From: Myxococcales bacterium
Lineage (GTDB): Bacteria; Myxococcota_A; Polyangia; Polyangiales; Houyiibacteriaceae
NCBI GenBank assembly: GCA_024640845.1
Contig: JAHEEE010000037.1
Coordinates: forward strand, 1 to 33,973
Length of the DNA: 33,973 nucleotides
Reading direction: 5' to 3'
Notes under the pieces: model-generated
Seen by the model: the letters and a program-made list of their open reading frames with translations, nothing else
What the model was told of the DNA's origin: nothing
Databases searched by the model: none
Translations under genes and position numbers: made by a program
In this document: piece by piece, positions 1 through 7,628 of the stretch
Position numbering within the stretch: the first letter of the stretch is position 1
Layout of the letters: each line of letters starts with the position of its first letter

Positions 1-1782
1 ATCCGGAACATCATCTCGGACGAGCGAACCAACTCCTTGATCATCATCGCGACCGAGCGCGCCTATCTCCGCATCTTGGAGATGATCCGTCAGCTCGACC
101 TGCCGCTCGAGGGCGAAGGCCGCATTCACGTGCACTACGTTCAGCATGGCGCGGCTTCCGACATCTCCGCCGCCCTGTCGGCTTTGATCGGCGCGTCCGG
201 CCCAACCCCTACGCCTCGAGCCGGCGCCCGCGGCCAGGCTGCTCGGGCCGCCGCAACGACTGTCACGACCTCTTTGTTCGAGGGTGAGATTGCCGTCACT
301 GCATATGAACCCTCCAACGCGCTGATCATCACCTCTTCGCTTCACGACTACACGGCGCTCAAGAGAGTGATCGAACGCCTCGACGCGCCTCGAAAGCAGG
401 TCTTCATCGAGGCGGTGGTCATGGAGCTCGGAATCGAACGCACATCGGATCTGGGCTTTGCGTTCCATGGCGGCGCAGGAGATTTCCCGACTGACGGCTC
501 TCTCTCGCTGTTCGGGTTCAACGCGCCCTCCTCGCTCGATATCACGCAGAACAATCTCACCGGTCTCGCGCTCGGCGTACGCGGTCCGACCATCGAGAAC
601 TCGCAACAGCTCGTCGGTTTCTCGGTGCCCGGATTCGGCGTCGTCCTGACGGCGTTGGCGACGTCCGGCGATGCCGATGTCCTATCCACGCCGCACATCA
701 TCGCGATCGACAACACCGAAGCTGAGATCAGCGTTGGCGAAAACATCCCGCTACAAACCAATGGCATCGCCCCCGGCAGCTTTGCGGGGGCTGGTAGCTT
801 GGGAGCGCTCGGCGTCGCTGCGCAGGGCAACCAAGATCTGGGTGCCCTGGCGGGCCTCGCGGGCGGGCTCGGAAGCGTCGCTCGACAGGACGTCGGCACG
901 CGGATTCGCGTGGTGCCGCACATCAACGCAAACAACGAGGTTCGTCTCGAGATCGAAGAGGAGATCTCCGAGCAAGGCGCGACCTCGGGCACGTTGGGCG
1001 TCGTTTCCATCAACCGACGAACCGCCCGAACCGAGGTCATGGTTCGAGACCAGCAGACGATCGTGATTGGCGGACTCATGCGCGATGCGATCTCGAACAA
1101 GGAGGACAAGGTCCCCGTCCTCGGCGACATTCCGATCCTCGGCGCGTTGTTTCGCAGAACCAGCAAGAACAAGCGCAAGACGAACCTGCTGCTGATTCTG
1201 ACCCCATACATCATCCGGGATCCGGGAGACCTTCGAGAGATCTTCGAGCGGAAGATGCAGGAGCGCCAACAGATGATCGACCGCTACTTCGTGTTCGGCG
1301 AGGACAAATTCGAGCCGCATATCGACTACTCGCGAACGCGCGGCCTAGTGTCGGAAATCGCCAACGAGATCGACCGCGTCGAGGAAGAGATCGCGCTCGC
1401 GCTTGCAGCGGAGCTCGAACCGCCGCCAGAACACGTGCCACGTGATCCAGTCGGCACGTACCACTCGTCAGTGCGTGGAGACGAGGATTCCTTCGTGATC
1501 GGCCCGAACGGGGTGGAGTCGACCGAAGTGATTGAACCGGAAACTGCCGAGCCCCCCGAGGCAGAAGGCGCGTCTACCGAGTCACCAGACGAGGCGGTCG
1601 AGCCTGATACAGAGGCGCCGGACGGTGATGCCGAGCCGGAGCCCGCGAGCGAACCGGAGCCGGATGTGCCGACCGAGGTGATCGAGCCGGAACAACCTAC
1701 CGAGCCGGTGAAAACGGCCGATGGGCAACCAGAACAGGAGCCCACGCCCACCAGCCAACGATCGGAGGACGCGGCGCAATGA
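1..1782 (+). CDS. gspD: Type II secretion secretin GspD, 5'-truncated by window edge
   Basis: This is the outer-membrane secretin through which folded exoproteins leave the periplasm. The reading frame is open from base 1, so the true start lies upstream and the signal peptide and N0/N1 domains are missing. The first residues (DERTNSLIIIATERAY) are the typical end of a secretin N-domain repeat. Another N-domain follows (PSNALIITSSLHDYTALKRVIERLD), then the membrane-embedded secretin domain with its signature VPVLGDIPILGALF and the closing TNLLLILTPYII. After the barrel, the protein carries a tail of more than 100 residues that is very rich in Glu and Pro and contains TEVIEPE twice. This tail sits where pilotin-binding S-domains are usually found. 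The stop TGA overlaps the gspE ATG by four bases, which suggests translational coupling. Family assignment is firm; the role of the tail is unknown. Confidence 0.95.
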   Translation: MRNIISDERTNSLIIIATERAYLRILEMIRQLDLPLEGEGRIHVHYVQHGAASDISAALSALIGASGPTPTPRAGARGQAARAAATTVTTSLFEGEIAVTAYEPSNALIITSSLHDYTALKRVIERLDAPRKQVFIEAVVMELGIERTSDLGFAFHGGAGDFPTDGSLSLFGFNAPSSLDITQNNLTGLALGVRGPTIENSQQLVGFSVPGFGVVLTALATSGDADVLSTPHIIAIDNTEAEISVGENIPLQTNGIAPGSFAGAGSLGALGVAAQGNQDLGALAGLAGGLGSVARQDVGTRIRVVPHINANNEVRLEIEEEISEQGATSGTLGVVSINRRTARTEVMVRDQQTIVIGGLMRDAISNKEDKVPVLGDIPILGALFRRTSKNKRKTNLLLILTPYIIRDPGDLREIFERKMQERQQMIDRYFVFGEDKFEPHIDYSRTRGLVSEIANEIDRVEEEIALALAAELEPPPEHVPRDPVGTYHSSVRGDEDSFVIGPNGVESTEVIEPETAEPPEAEGASTESPDEAVEPDTEAPDGDAEPEPASEPEPDVPTEVIEPEQPTEPVKTADGQPEQEPTPTSQRSEDAAQ

Positions 1783-3563
1783 GCTTGGAGCAGCGCTACA
1801 TCGGTGAGATCTTGGTTCGGCGAGGCGCGCTCGAGCCCGAGAAGCTCGAGGTCGCGCTCGAGACGGCGGCGAACCGCGCAATCGACCTCCGCGATTTCTT
1901 GGTGGCGACCCACACTGTGGAAGACGACAAAGTCGTTCGAGCGCTCGCCGACGAAGTCGGCATGGAGTTCATCGAGAAGATCGCCACCGAGTTGATCCCC
2001 GAGGGTCTCATCGACGCCGTGCCGATCAACTTCGCGCGACAACACCACGTCTTACCGTTGACCCAAACCGACGACAGCGTGCGGGTCGCAATCGCGAATC
2101 CGCTCGACCCGTTCCCGATCGACGATCTGCGCATCCTGCTCGGGAAAATGATTGTACCGGTCGCGGCCTCCGAAGAGACGATCGATGACGCGATCAACCG
2201 AGTCTACGAGCGCAAGGATGAAACCGCGCTGGCGGAAGCCAAGGAAGGCGAAGAAGTCGAGGAGCTCCGCGATCTCATCGACATGACGGACGAGGCGCCG
2301 GTGATCCGCTGGGTCAACAACCTCTTCTACACCGCAGTCAAAGAACGTGCATCTGACATACACATCGAGCCGACCGATGAGAAAGTGATCGTTCGGTACC
2401 GAATAGACGGGCGCCTGATTCCGCGCAAAGAAGCGAACCGCGGGTTCCTTGCCTCGATCGTGAGCCGCGTGAAGATCGAGGCGGGGCTGAACATCGCCGA
2501 GAAGCGCCTACCGCAAGATGGGAGGATCACGAAGAAGATCGCCGGCAAGGTCGTCGATGTTCGTGTGTCGACCATCCCGACTGCCAAGGGCGAGCGGGTG
2601 GTCATGCGATTGCTCGACAAAGAAACCGTGCTGCTCAACCTGATCGACCTCGGTTTCGCTCGCCGTGAGCTGGACCAGCTCGAGCACCTCATCACCCGCC
2701 CCAACGGGATCATCCTCGTCACGGGGCCGACGGGTTCCGGTAAGACGACGACGCTGTACGGCTGCCTGAACAAGATCAATACACCCGAAAAGAACATTCT
2801 TACGGCGGAGGATCCGGTCGAGTACGAGCTGCGCGGCATCGGCCAGATGCAAGTTCAGCCGAAGATCGGGCTGTCCTTCGCCTCCGGCTTGCGGAGCTTT
2901 CTCCGCCAGGATCCAGACGTCATTATGGTCGGCGAGATTCGAGACCACGAAACCGCCGAGATCGCAATTCACGCTTCACTCACCGGTCACTTGGTGCTCT
3001 CGACGCTGCACACGAACGATGCGCCGAGCGCCATCACCCGCCTCGTCGACATGGACGTACAGGCGTATCAGATCTCGTCGTCGGTGTTGGCCGTGTTGGC
3101 ACAGCGCCTCGTACGTAGGCTCTGCGAGCACTGTAGGACTCCGTACACGCCGAACGCGCAGGACCTACGCGAGCTCGGCATCGACGCCGCCTCCGCGCAA
3201 GAGAAGCTGGCCGAGCTGAAACGCGTCGCTGCCACGACGGTTCTCGGGGACAGAAACAGCGGCATCCCTGCGTTGCCCGGGCCCGCGGGCTCGAGTCCAT
3301 CGGATTTGATCTTCTACCATCCCGACGGCTGCGACGAGTGCAGCAACACGGGGTACCGCGGCCGAATCGGCATCTTCGAGCTCATGATCATCGACGAACC
3401 CGTGCGCCGTGAGATCCTGAACAATAGCGACGCGAAGACGATTCAGCGCGTCGCTCAACACCAAGGGATGAGACTTCTCCGCGAGGATGGCGCTCGGCAA
3501 GTCGTGGCAGGCGTAACGAGCGTCGAGGAGGTTCTTGCGGCAACCCAGGCCGCCGAGGTCTAA
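1779..3563 (+). CDS. gspE: Type II secretion ATPase GspE
   Basis: This is the cytoplasmic hexameric ATPase that powers pseudopilus assembly. It has 594 residues. An N-terminal GspE_N domain (about 1-160) contacts GspL in related systems. The ATPase core has Walker A GPTGSGKTT at about 316-324, an Asp box (ASDIHIEP), and Walker B within PDVIMVGEIRD followed by a His box (TGHLVLSTLHTNDA). The C-terminal zinc module has two CxxC pairs (CEHC and CDEC). In Vibrio EpsE the pairs are about 29 residues apart; here they are 65 apart, so the module carries an insertion. The start ATG overlaps the gspD stop (ATGA), and gspF begins 3 bases after the stop. The family call is very secure. Confidence 0.97.
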   Translation: MSLEQRYIGEILVRRGALEPEKLEVALETAANRAIDLRDFLVATHTVEDDKVVRALADEVGMEFIEKIATELIPEGLIDAVPINFARQHHVLPLTQTDDSVRVAIANPLDPFPIDDLRILLGKMIVPVAASEETIDDAINRVYERKDETALAEAKEGEEVEELRDLIDMTDEAPVIRWVNNLFYTAVKERASDIHIEPTDEKVIVRYRIDGRLIPRKEANRGFLASIVSRVKIEAGLNIAEKRLPQDGRITKKIAGKVVDVRVSTIPTAKGERVVMRLLDKETVLLNLIDLGFARRELDQLEHLITRPNGIILVTGPTGSGKTTTLYGCLNKINTPEKNILTAEDPVEYELRGIGQMQVQPKIGLSFASGLRSFLRQDPDVIMVGEIRDHETAEIAIHASLTGHLVLSTLHTNDAPSAITRLVDMDVQAYQISSSVLAVLAQRLVRRLCEHCRTPYTPNAQDLRELGIDAASAQEKLAELKRVAATTVLGDRNSGIPALPGPAGSSPSDLIFYHPDGCDECSNTGYRGRIGIFELMIIDEPVRREILNNSDAKTIQRVAQHQGMRLLREDGARQVVAGVTSVEEVLAATQAAEV

Positions 3564-3566
3564 TCC

Positions 3567-4790
3567 ATGGCCGTCTACGCATACAAAGGGGTCGACGCTC
3601 GGGGGAAGTCGGTAAAAGGTGTTCGCGACGCCGACAGCGCGAAAGCCCTGCGTGGCGTCCTCAAGCGAGATGGAGTCCTCGCAACCGAGATCCTCGAGCA
3701 ATCCGAGGCCGCCCGCAAAGCCGCGCGCGACATCGATTTCGGAAGGCTCTTTCGCCGAGTTTCCCAGCTCGACGTTGCGGTTGCTACGCGACAGCTATCG
3801 GTATTGCTCCGTTCCGGCGTGCCTCTCGTGGAGGCGCTCAGCGCGCTGATCGAGCAGCTCGACCACCCCGAGCTCAAGAACGCCTTTACCGACACCCGCA
3901 ACCAGGTCAACGAAGGCAGTACGCTCGCCAACGCGCTCAAAGCCCACCCGAAGATCTTCCCATCTCTCTATGTGAACATGGTCGCCGCAGGCGAGGCTTC
4001 TGGTACCCTCGAAGAAGTTCTCGGGAGGCTCGCCGAGTTCTTGGACGATCAAACTCGATTGCAGAGCAAAGTCCGTGGCGCCCTTGCCTACCCGATCGTG
4101 ATGGCAGTCGTCGTCGTGTTGATCTTGTTCCTGATGATGTCGGTTGTCGTACCGAAGGTCACCGCGATTTTCGAGAACTTCAACCAGACGCTTCCCTGGT
4201 ACACGCGGCTCTTGATCTTCGTGAGTGACATCTTCAGCAACTACTGGTGGTTGCTGGCCGCGCTTCTCATTGGCGGCATCTATTGGTTCCGGCGGTGGCA
4301 AGCCACGGACGAGGGCCGGCGCAAGTGGGACCTCTTCGTCCTGGAGATCCCCCTTTTCGGCCCGTTGTTGATCATGGTCGCCGTCGCACGGTTCTCCCGA
4401 ACTCTAGCGACGCTGCTCTCGAGTGGCGTGCCCGTCTTGACGGCCATGGACATCACGCGAAACGTGCTCGGCAACACCGAGCTGATGCGGGTCGTCGAAG
4501 ACGCGCGAGAAAGCGTCCGGGAGGGCGAGGGAATCGCCAAACCGCTTCGCCAAGGAGATCGCTTCCCCCCGATCGTCACCCACATGATCGCCGTGGGTGA
4601 GCGCACCGGGCAACTCGAAGAGATGCTGATCCACGTTGCGGACGCCTATGATCAACAGATCGAGGTGCGTGTGGGAGCGTTGACGTCGATTCTCGAGCCC
4701 CTGCTGATCGTCGTGATGGGAGCCGTAGTGGGCGGAATCGCGTTCGCCATTCTCATGCCGCTCCTGCAGCTCAACGAGATGATTCAATGA
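3567..4790 (+). CDS. gspF: Type II secretion inner-membrane platform protein GspF
   Basis: GspF is the polytopic platform protein that couples the GspE ATPase to pseudopilin assembly. The 407 residues match the usual length. Two homologous cytoplasmic T2SSF domains are visible: the first around 70-190 (RQLSVLLRSGVPLVEAL, then VAAGEASGTLEEVL) and the second around 270-390 (FSRTLATLLSSGVPVLTAM, then IAVGERTGQLEEML). Hydrophobic segments lie at about 171-195, 225-240 and 376-400, giving the standard three-helix arrangement. It starts 3 bases after gspE, and the next gene begins within 10 bases of its stop, so it belongs to the same operon. Confidence 0.97.
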   Translation: MAVYAYKGVDARGKSVKGVRDADSAKALRGVLKRDGVLATEILEQSEAARKAARDIDFGRLFRRVSQLDVAVATRQLSVLLRSGVPLVEALSALIEQLDHPELKNAFTDTRNQVNEGSTLANALKAHPKIFPSLYVNMVAAGEASGTLEEVLGRLAEFLDDQTRLQSKVRGALAYPIVMAVVVVLILFLMMSVVVPKVTAIFENFNQTLPWYTRLLIFVSDIFSNYWWLLAALLIGGIYWFRRWQATDEGRRKWDLFVLEIPLFGPLLIMVAVARFSRTLATLLSSGVPVLTAMDITRNVLGNTELMRVVEDARESVREGEGIAKPLRQGDRFPPIVTHMIAVGERTGQLEEMLIHVADAYDQQIEVRVGALTSILEPLLIVVMGAVVGGIAFAILMPLLQLNEMIQ

Positions 4791-4799
4791 GGGATGGGC

Positions 4800-5222
4800 A
4801 TGACAAGGCGGGGAAAAAGAGACCGGATTTCGCTTCCATGGGAACGGCGCGGTGGCCGCTTGCGCGGAGCGTTGCGCAATACCCGCTGGCAGGCCCTGTT
4901 CGGCGCCGTAGTGTTGGTAGCACTGCTCGTCGGCTTTGCGCGCTACTCCGAGCGCCGCATTCGCATGCGCAACACTCGGGTCGCGATCGCTCAGGTGAAA
5001 CAAGCCATCGATCGCTTTCGGACGGATGTCGGGAGATGTCCGAAGACCACCACGGAGCTCTTGCACCCTCCGCTTTCTCAGAAGCACTACCTCGATTCGA
5101 TGCCGACCGATGGTTGGGGCAGGCCCCTCCGCGTTCGCTGCCCGGGGCACTTCGAGGACGAAGCCGACGTAATTTCCGCGGGCCCAAGCGGCTCGCTTTT
5201 AAGGGACGACAACATTCAATGA
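4800..5222 (+). CDS. GspG-like protein with an ordinary N-terminal membrane anchor (no prepilin leader)
   Basis: This is a 140-residue protein between gspF and the true gspG. The start at 4800 is preferred because GAGGG at 4789-4793 sits 6 bases upstream; ATG 4794 in the same frame is too close to it. The N-terminus is strongly basic (residues 1-30), followed by one hydrophobic segment at 31-48, so the remainder should face the periplasm. The soluble part resembles the GspG C-terminal domain: VAIAQVKQAIDRFRTDVGRCP, a DGWGRPL turn, then VISAGPSG and a final DDNIQ, matching the calcium-loop region of the neighbouring GspG (VISAGPDLEFNTEDDI). The G/FTLIE prepilin cleavage motif is absent, so prepilin peptidase should not process it. 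It may act as a pseudopilus assembly or capping factor, but this role is inferred only. Its stop overlaps a possible upstream gspG ATG. Confidence 0.8.
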   Translation: MTRRGKRDRISLPWERRGGRLRGALRNTRWQALFGAVVLVALLVGFARYSERRIRMRNTRVAIAQVKQAIDRFRTDVGRCPKTTTELLHPPLSQKHYLDSMPTDGWGRPLRVRCPGHFEDEADVISAGPSGSLLRDDNIQ

Positions 5223-5239
5223 ACGGAACGGGAGGCTTC

Positions 5240-5635
5240 ATGCCCAACACAACCGAAACACGCCGACAACAGCACATCGACCGGGCGACGCGAAAAGAGG
5301 GCATGACGCTCATCGAGATCATGATCGTCATCACCATTTTCGCGATGATCGCCGGCGGCGTGGCTGTTGCTCTACTACCGCAGCTCGACAAAGCGCGAAT
5401 CAAGAGCACGAAAACCGACGCACAAGCGCTTCGCTCGGCAGTGATGCTCTACGTGTCTGAAAACCCAAGAGAATGTCCGACCGTCGACGACCTGGTCGCC
5501 GGGCGCTTCCTGGACGGCAGCCGCCGAACGTCCGACGCGTGGGACACCGATTTCCAAATCAGCTGTGAGGACGGTGAAGTCGCCGTCATCTCGGCTGGTC
5601 CCGACCTCGAGTTCAACACCGAGGACGATATTTAG
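5240..5635 (+). CDS. gspG: Major pseudopilin GspG
   Basis: This is the main subunit of the type II secretion pseudopilus. The start at 5240 is chosen because GGGAGG at 5230-5235 lies 4 bases upstream; an in-frame ATG at 5219 would add only seven residues. The 131-residue product has a prepilin leader ending in RKEG, with cleavage expected between Gly21 and Met22. The mature N-terminus MTLIEIMIVITIFAMIAGG carries Glu at +5. The C-terminal domain has the GspG calcium-loop signature ISAGPDLEFNTEDDI. It lies 6 bases ahead of gspH. The long open frame continuing upstream in the same phase from 4787 is non-coding background. Confidence 0.95.
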   Translation: MPNTTETRRQQHIDRATRKEGMTLIEIMIVITIFAMIAGGVAVALLPQLDKARIKSTKTDAQALRSAVMLYVSENPRECPTVDDLVAGRFLDGSRRTSDAWDTDFQISCEDGEVAVISAGPDLEFNTEDDI

Positions 5636-5641
5636 GTCGCC

Positions 5642-6331
5642 ATGCTCGCGCGCGCCCGATCCAAATCGACCAGCGGATTCACTTTGATCGAGGTGATCTT
5701 GGTGGTGGCGATCATCGCGGTGGTCGTCACGGGTGCGACGTTCGGGTTGGGCGCGGTCACGCGGACCAGGCTTCGTTCGGCTTCGTTCAGGGTCATGAGC
5801 GCCGCTCGATTTGCCTATAACCGTGCCATCACCCAAGGCACGACGACGCGACTCCACTTCGACTTCGAGAAGAACACCATGGCCGTCGAGGAGAGTGAGA
5901 CCCCAGTCACGTTGGCGACTGGGGATGATCTCGACGCCGAGACCGGGGACGCGGTCGACCCATGGGACCTGGCCCGAAGCCGGTTGGAGAAGCCGCTGGA
6001 CCCACCTCCCATGCGCTCTCCTTTTCAGCCGATCACGAACGCGAATGGGAAGGAGATCGAACGCTACACCGCGCAGCCACTGGGCGATGGCATCTCAATG
6101 CATGCGCTAATCACCCCGCACGAATCCGAAAAGAGGACTGATGGAGAAGGCTCCGTCTACTTCTTTCCGGGCGGGCTCACGGAGCAAGCTGTCATCCAAC
6201 TGCGGGACTCGAGCGATACGGTCTACAGCGTCGAAATCCATCCCCTCACGGGCAACGCGCGCATCCACAATTTCGCCTTCGAACCCTTAGACGAGATCGA
6301 CGATGAAGGCGAAGTGAGGGACAACATATGA
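5642..6331 (+). CDS. gspH: Minor pseudopilin GspH
   Basis: This is a type II secretion minor pseudopilin, expected to join the pseudopilus shaft below the I/J/K tip. The leader is short and ends SG, followed by FTLIEVILVVAIIAVVVTGATFG. Cleavage is expected after Gly12, with Glu17 at the +5 position. At 229 residues it is longer than many enteric GspH proteins (roughly 170-195). A Pro/Asp-rich stretch in the middle (around the PWDLARSRLEKPLDPPPM segment) may account for the extra length. The stop overlaps the gspI start by four bases (ATGA at 6328-6331). The H assignment rests on the leader plus position between gspG and gspI. Confidence 0.88.
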   Translation: MLARARSKSTSGFTLIEVILVVAIIAVVVTGATFGLGAVTRTRLRSASFRVMSAARFAYNRAITQGTTTRLHFDFEKNTMAVEESETPVTLATGDDLDAETGDAVDPWDLARSRLEKPLDPPPMRSPFQPITNANGKEIERYTAQPLGDGISMHALITPHESEKRTDGEGSVYFFPGGLTEQAVIQLRDSSDTVYSVEIHPLTGNARIHNFAFEPLDEIDDEGEVRDNI

Positions 6332-6948
6332 GCCGCGGATTCACACTCCTCGAAGTAATGATCGCGGTGGCGATCCTCGGGCTCTCACTCACCGCGATCT
6401 TTTCGAGCGAGGTCGGCGCGGCCAACGTCGCCGCCCGCGCACGGCGTCAAAACGTCGCAGCGACCTTGGCTCGCTGCAAGATGGGGGAAATCGAGGAGAT
6501 CATCGCCATCGAAGGACTGCCCGCCCTCGAGAAGAAGGACACCGATGCTTGCTGCGAGCACGCACCGATCGAGGGCTATGAGTGCGACTGGATCGTCGAG
6601 CGGATCATCCTGCCAGAGCTGGGCGCCCAGGAGGGAGACGAAGACGAGAGCGAGCAGGACCGTTCACAACGACGGCTGACCGAGACCTACGATGAGATCA
6701 ACGCGCAAGGCGGGGGTACACCGCAGGAGGTCATCGCGGGACAAGCAGGCAACCTCACGTCAATGGCGCTGGAAATCGGCTACCCCATCCTCAAGCCCTT
6801 TCTCGAGGAGCAAGTGCGTCGGGCGAGCGTGACCGTTCGATGGAAAGAAGGCCCACGGGAAATCGGCTTCGACGTCGTCCAGTACCTCGTATCAGAGCAG
6901 ATTGCGTCGCCGGATCCGAACGACGTGACGCCGGAGGACGGGCAATGA
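6328..6948 (+). CDS. gspI: Minor pseudopilin GspI
   Basis: This is a minor pseudopilin, expected at the tip of the pseudopilus with GspJ and GspK. The leader is only MSRG, followed by FTLLEVMIAVAILGLSLTAIF with Glu at +5. At 206 residues it is clearly longer than classical GspI (about 125). The extra length includes a charged stretch around residues 95-115 (GAQEGDEDESEQDRSQRR). The end of the core (VTVRWKEGPREIGFDVVQYL) fits the final GspI strands. Three Cys (two consecutive, DACCEH, and YECDW) lie in the periplasmic part. Both ends overlap neighbouring genes by ATGA, indicating coupled translation. Confidence 0.9.
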   Translation: MSRGFTLLEVMIAVAILGLSLTAIFSSEVGAANVAARARRQNVAATLARCKMGEIEEIIAIEGLPALEKKDTDACCEHAPIEGYECDWIVERIILPELGAQEGDEDESEQDRSQRRLTETYDEINAQGGGTPQEVIAGQAGNLTSMALEIGYPILKPFLEEQVRRASVTVRWKEGPREIGFDVVQYLVSEQIASPDPNDVTPEDGQ

Positions 6949-7628
6949 AACGCGGTTTCACGCTCCTCGAGGTGATCCTCGCCGTCACCGTGCTGGCGCT
7001 CATCGGGACGATGATATACGGCGGGTTCTCCCAGACGGCCTTGAACAAGGCCCGCGTCGAAAAGGACGTGGACCACTCGCGGATCATACACATGGCGCTT
7101 GAGCGCATGACCCGGGAGATCTCGATGGCGTTCGTTTCAACGCACGTCAACCCGTCCCTCGACCTCCGCGTGTCCAACACCGCGTTCGTCGGCAAGGACA
7201 GCGGTCGCCAGGATCGAATCGATTTCACGTCGTTCTCGCACCAACGCCTCTATCGAAACGCCCGCGAATCGGACCAAAACGAGATCAGCTACTTTATCAC
7301 CGAGCACCCGGACGAACCGGGAATGAACGTGCTGGCTCGCAGAGAGCAGAACCGCATCGACGAAGACCCGCGCAGAGGCGGGAAGTCACAGATCCTCGTC
7401 GAGAATGTCGAAGAGTTCAACGTAGAGTACTTCGATCCCCTGCTGAGCGAATGGGTCGACACCTGGGACACGGTCAACACGCTGGCCCAACCGAATCGCC
7501 TGCCGACACAGGTGCGCATACGACTCGGCGTCAAAGACCCCCGCCGTCCGAGCAAGACACAAACGTTCGGGACGCGAGTCGTAATTCCCATCACCTATGC
7601 GTTGAACCACGCCAACTACAACCCATGA
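6945..7628 (+). CDS. gspJ: Minor pseudopilin GspJ
   Basis: This is a minor pseudopilin of the type II secretion tip complex. The start at 6945 overlaps the gspI stop (ATGA) and gives the canonical short leader MKRG followed by FTLLEVILAVTVLALIGTMIYGGF, with Glu at +5. An in-frame upstream start at 6840 would bury the leader and is rejected. The 227-residue product contains GspJ-like features: the RMTREISMAFVS helix end and later strands (ISYFITEHPDEPGMNVLARREQ, VENVEEFNVEYFD, LPTQVRIRLGV). The gene overlaps gspK by ATGA at its 3' end. Confidence 0.92.
   Translation: MKRGFTLLEVILAVTVLALIGTMIYGGFSQTALNKARVEKDVDHSRIIHMALERMTREISMAFVSTHVNPSLDLRVSNTAFVGKDSGRQDRIDFTSFSHQRLYRNARESDQNEISYFITEHPDEPGMNVLARREQNRIDEDPRRGGKSQILVENVEEFNVEYFDPLLSEWVDTWDTVNTLAQPNRLPTQVRIRLGVKDPRRPSKTQTFGTRVVIPITYALNHANYNP

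Noticed and set aside
348-1214. Long - strand frame opposite gspD
   Set aside because: It is a GC-rich antisense frame without a domain; gspD motifs lie on the + strand.
4787-5239. Extension of gspG upstream in the same frame
   Set aside because: The sequence has no pilin leader and overlaps the GspG-like gene; the leader motif and GGGAGG support start 5240.
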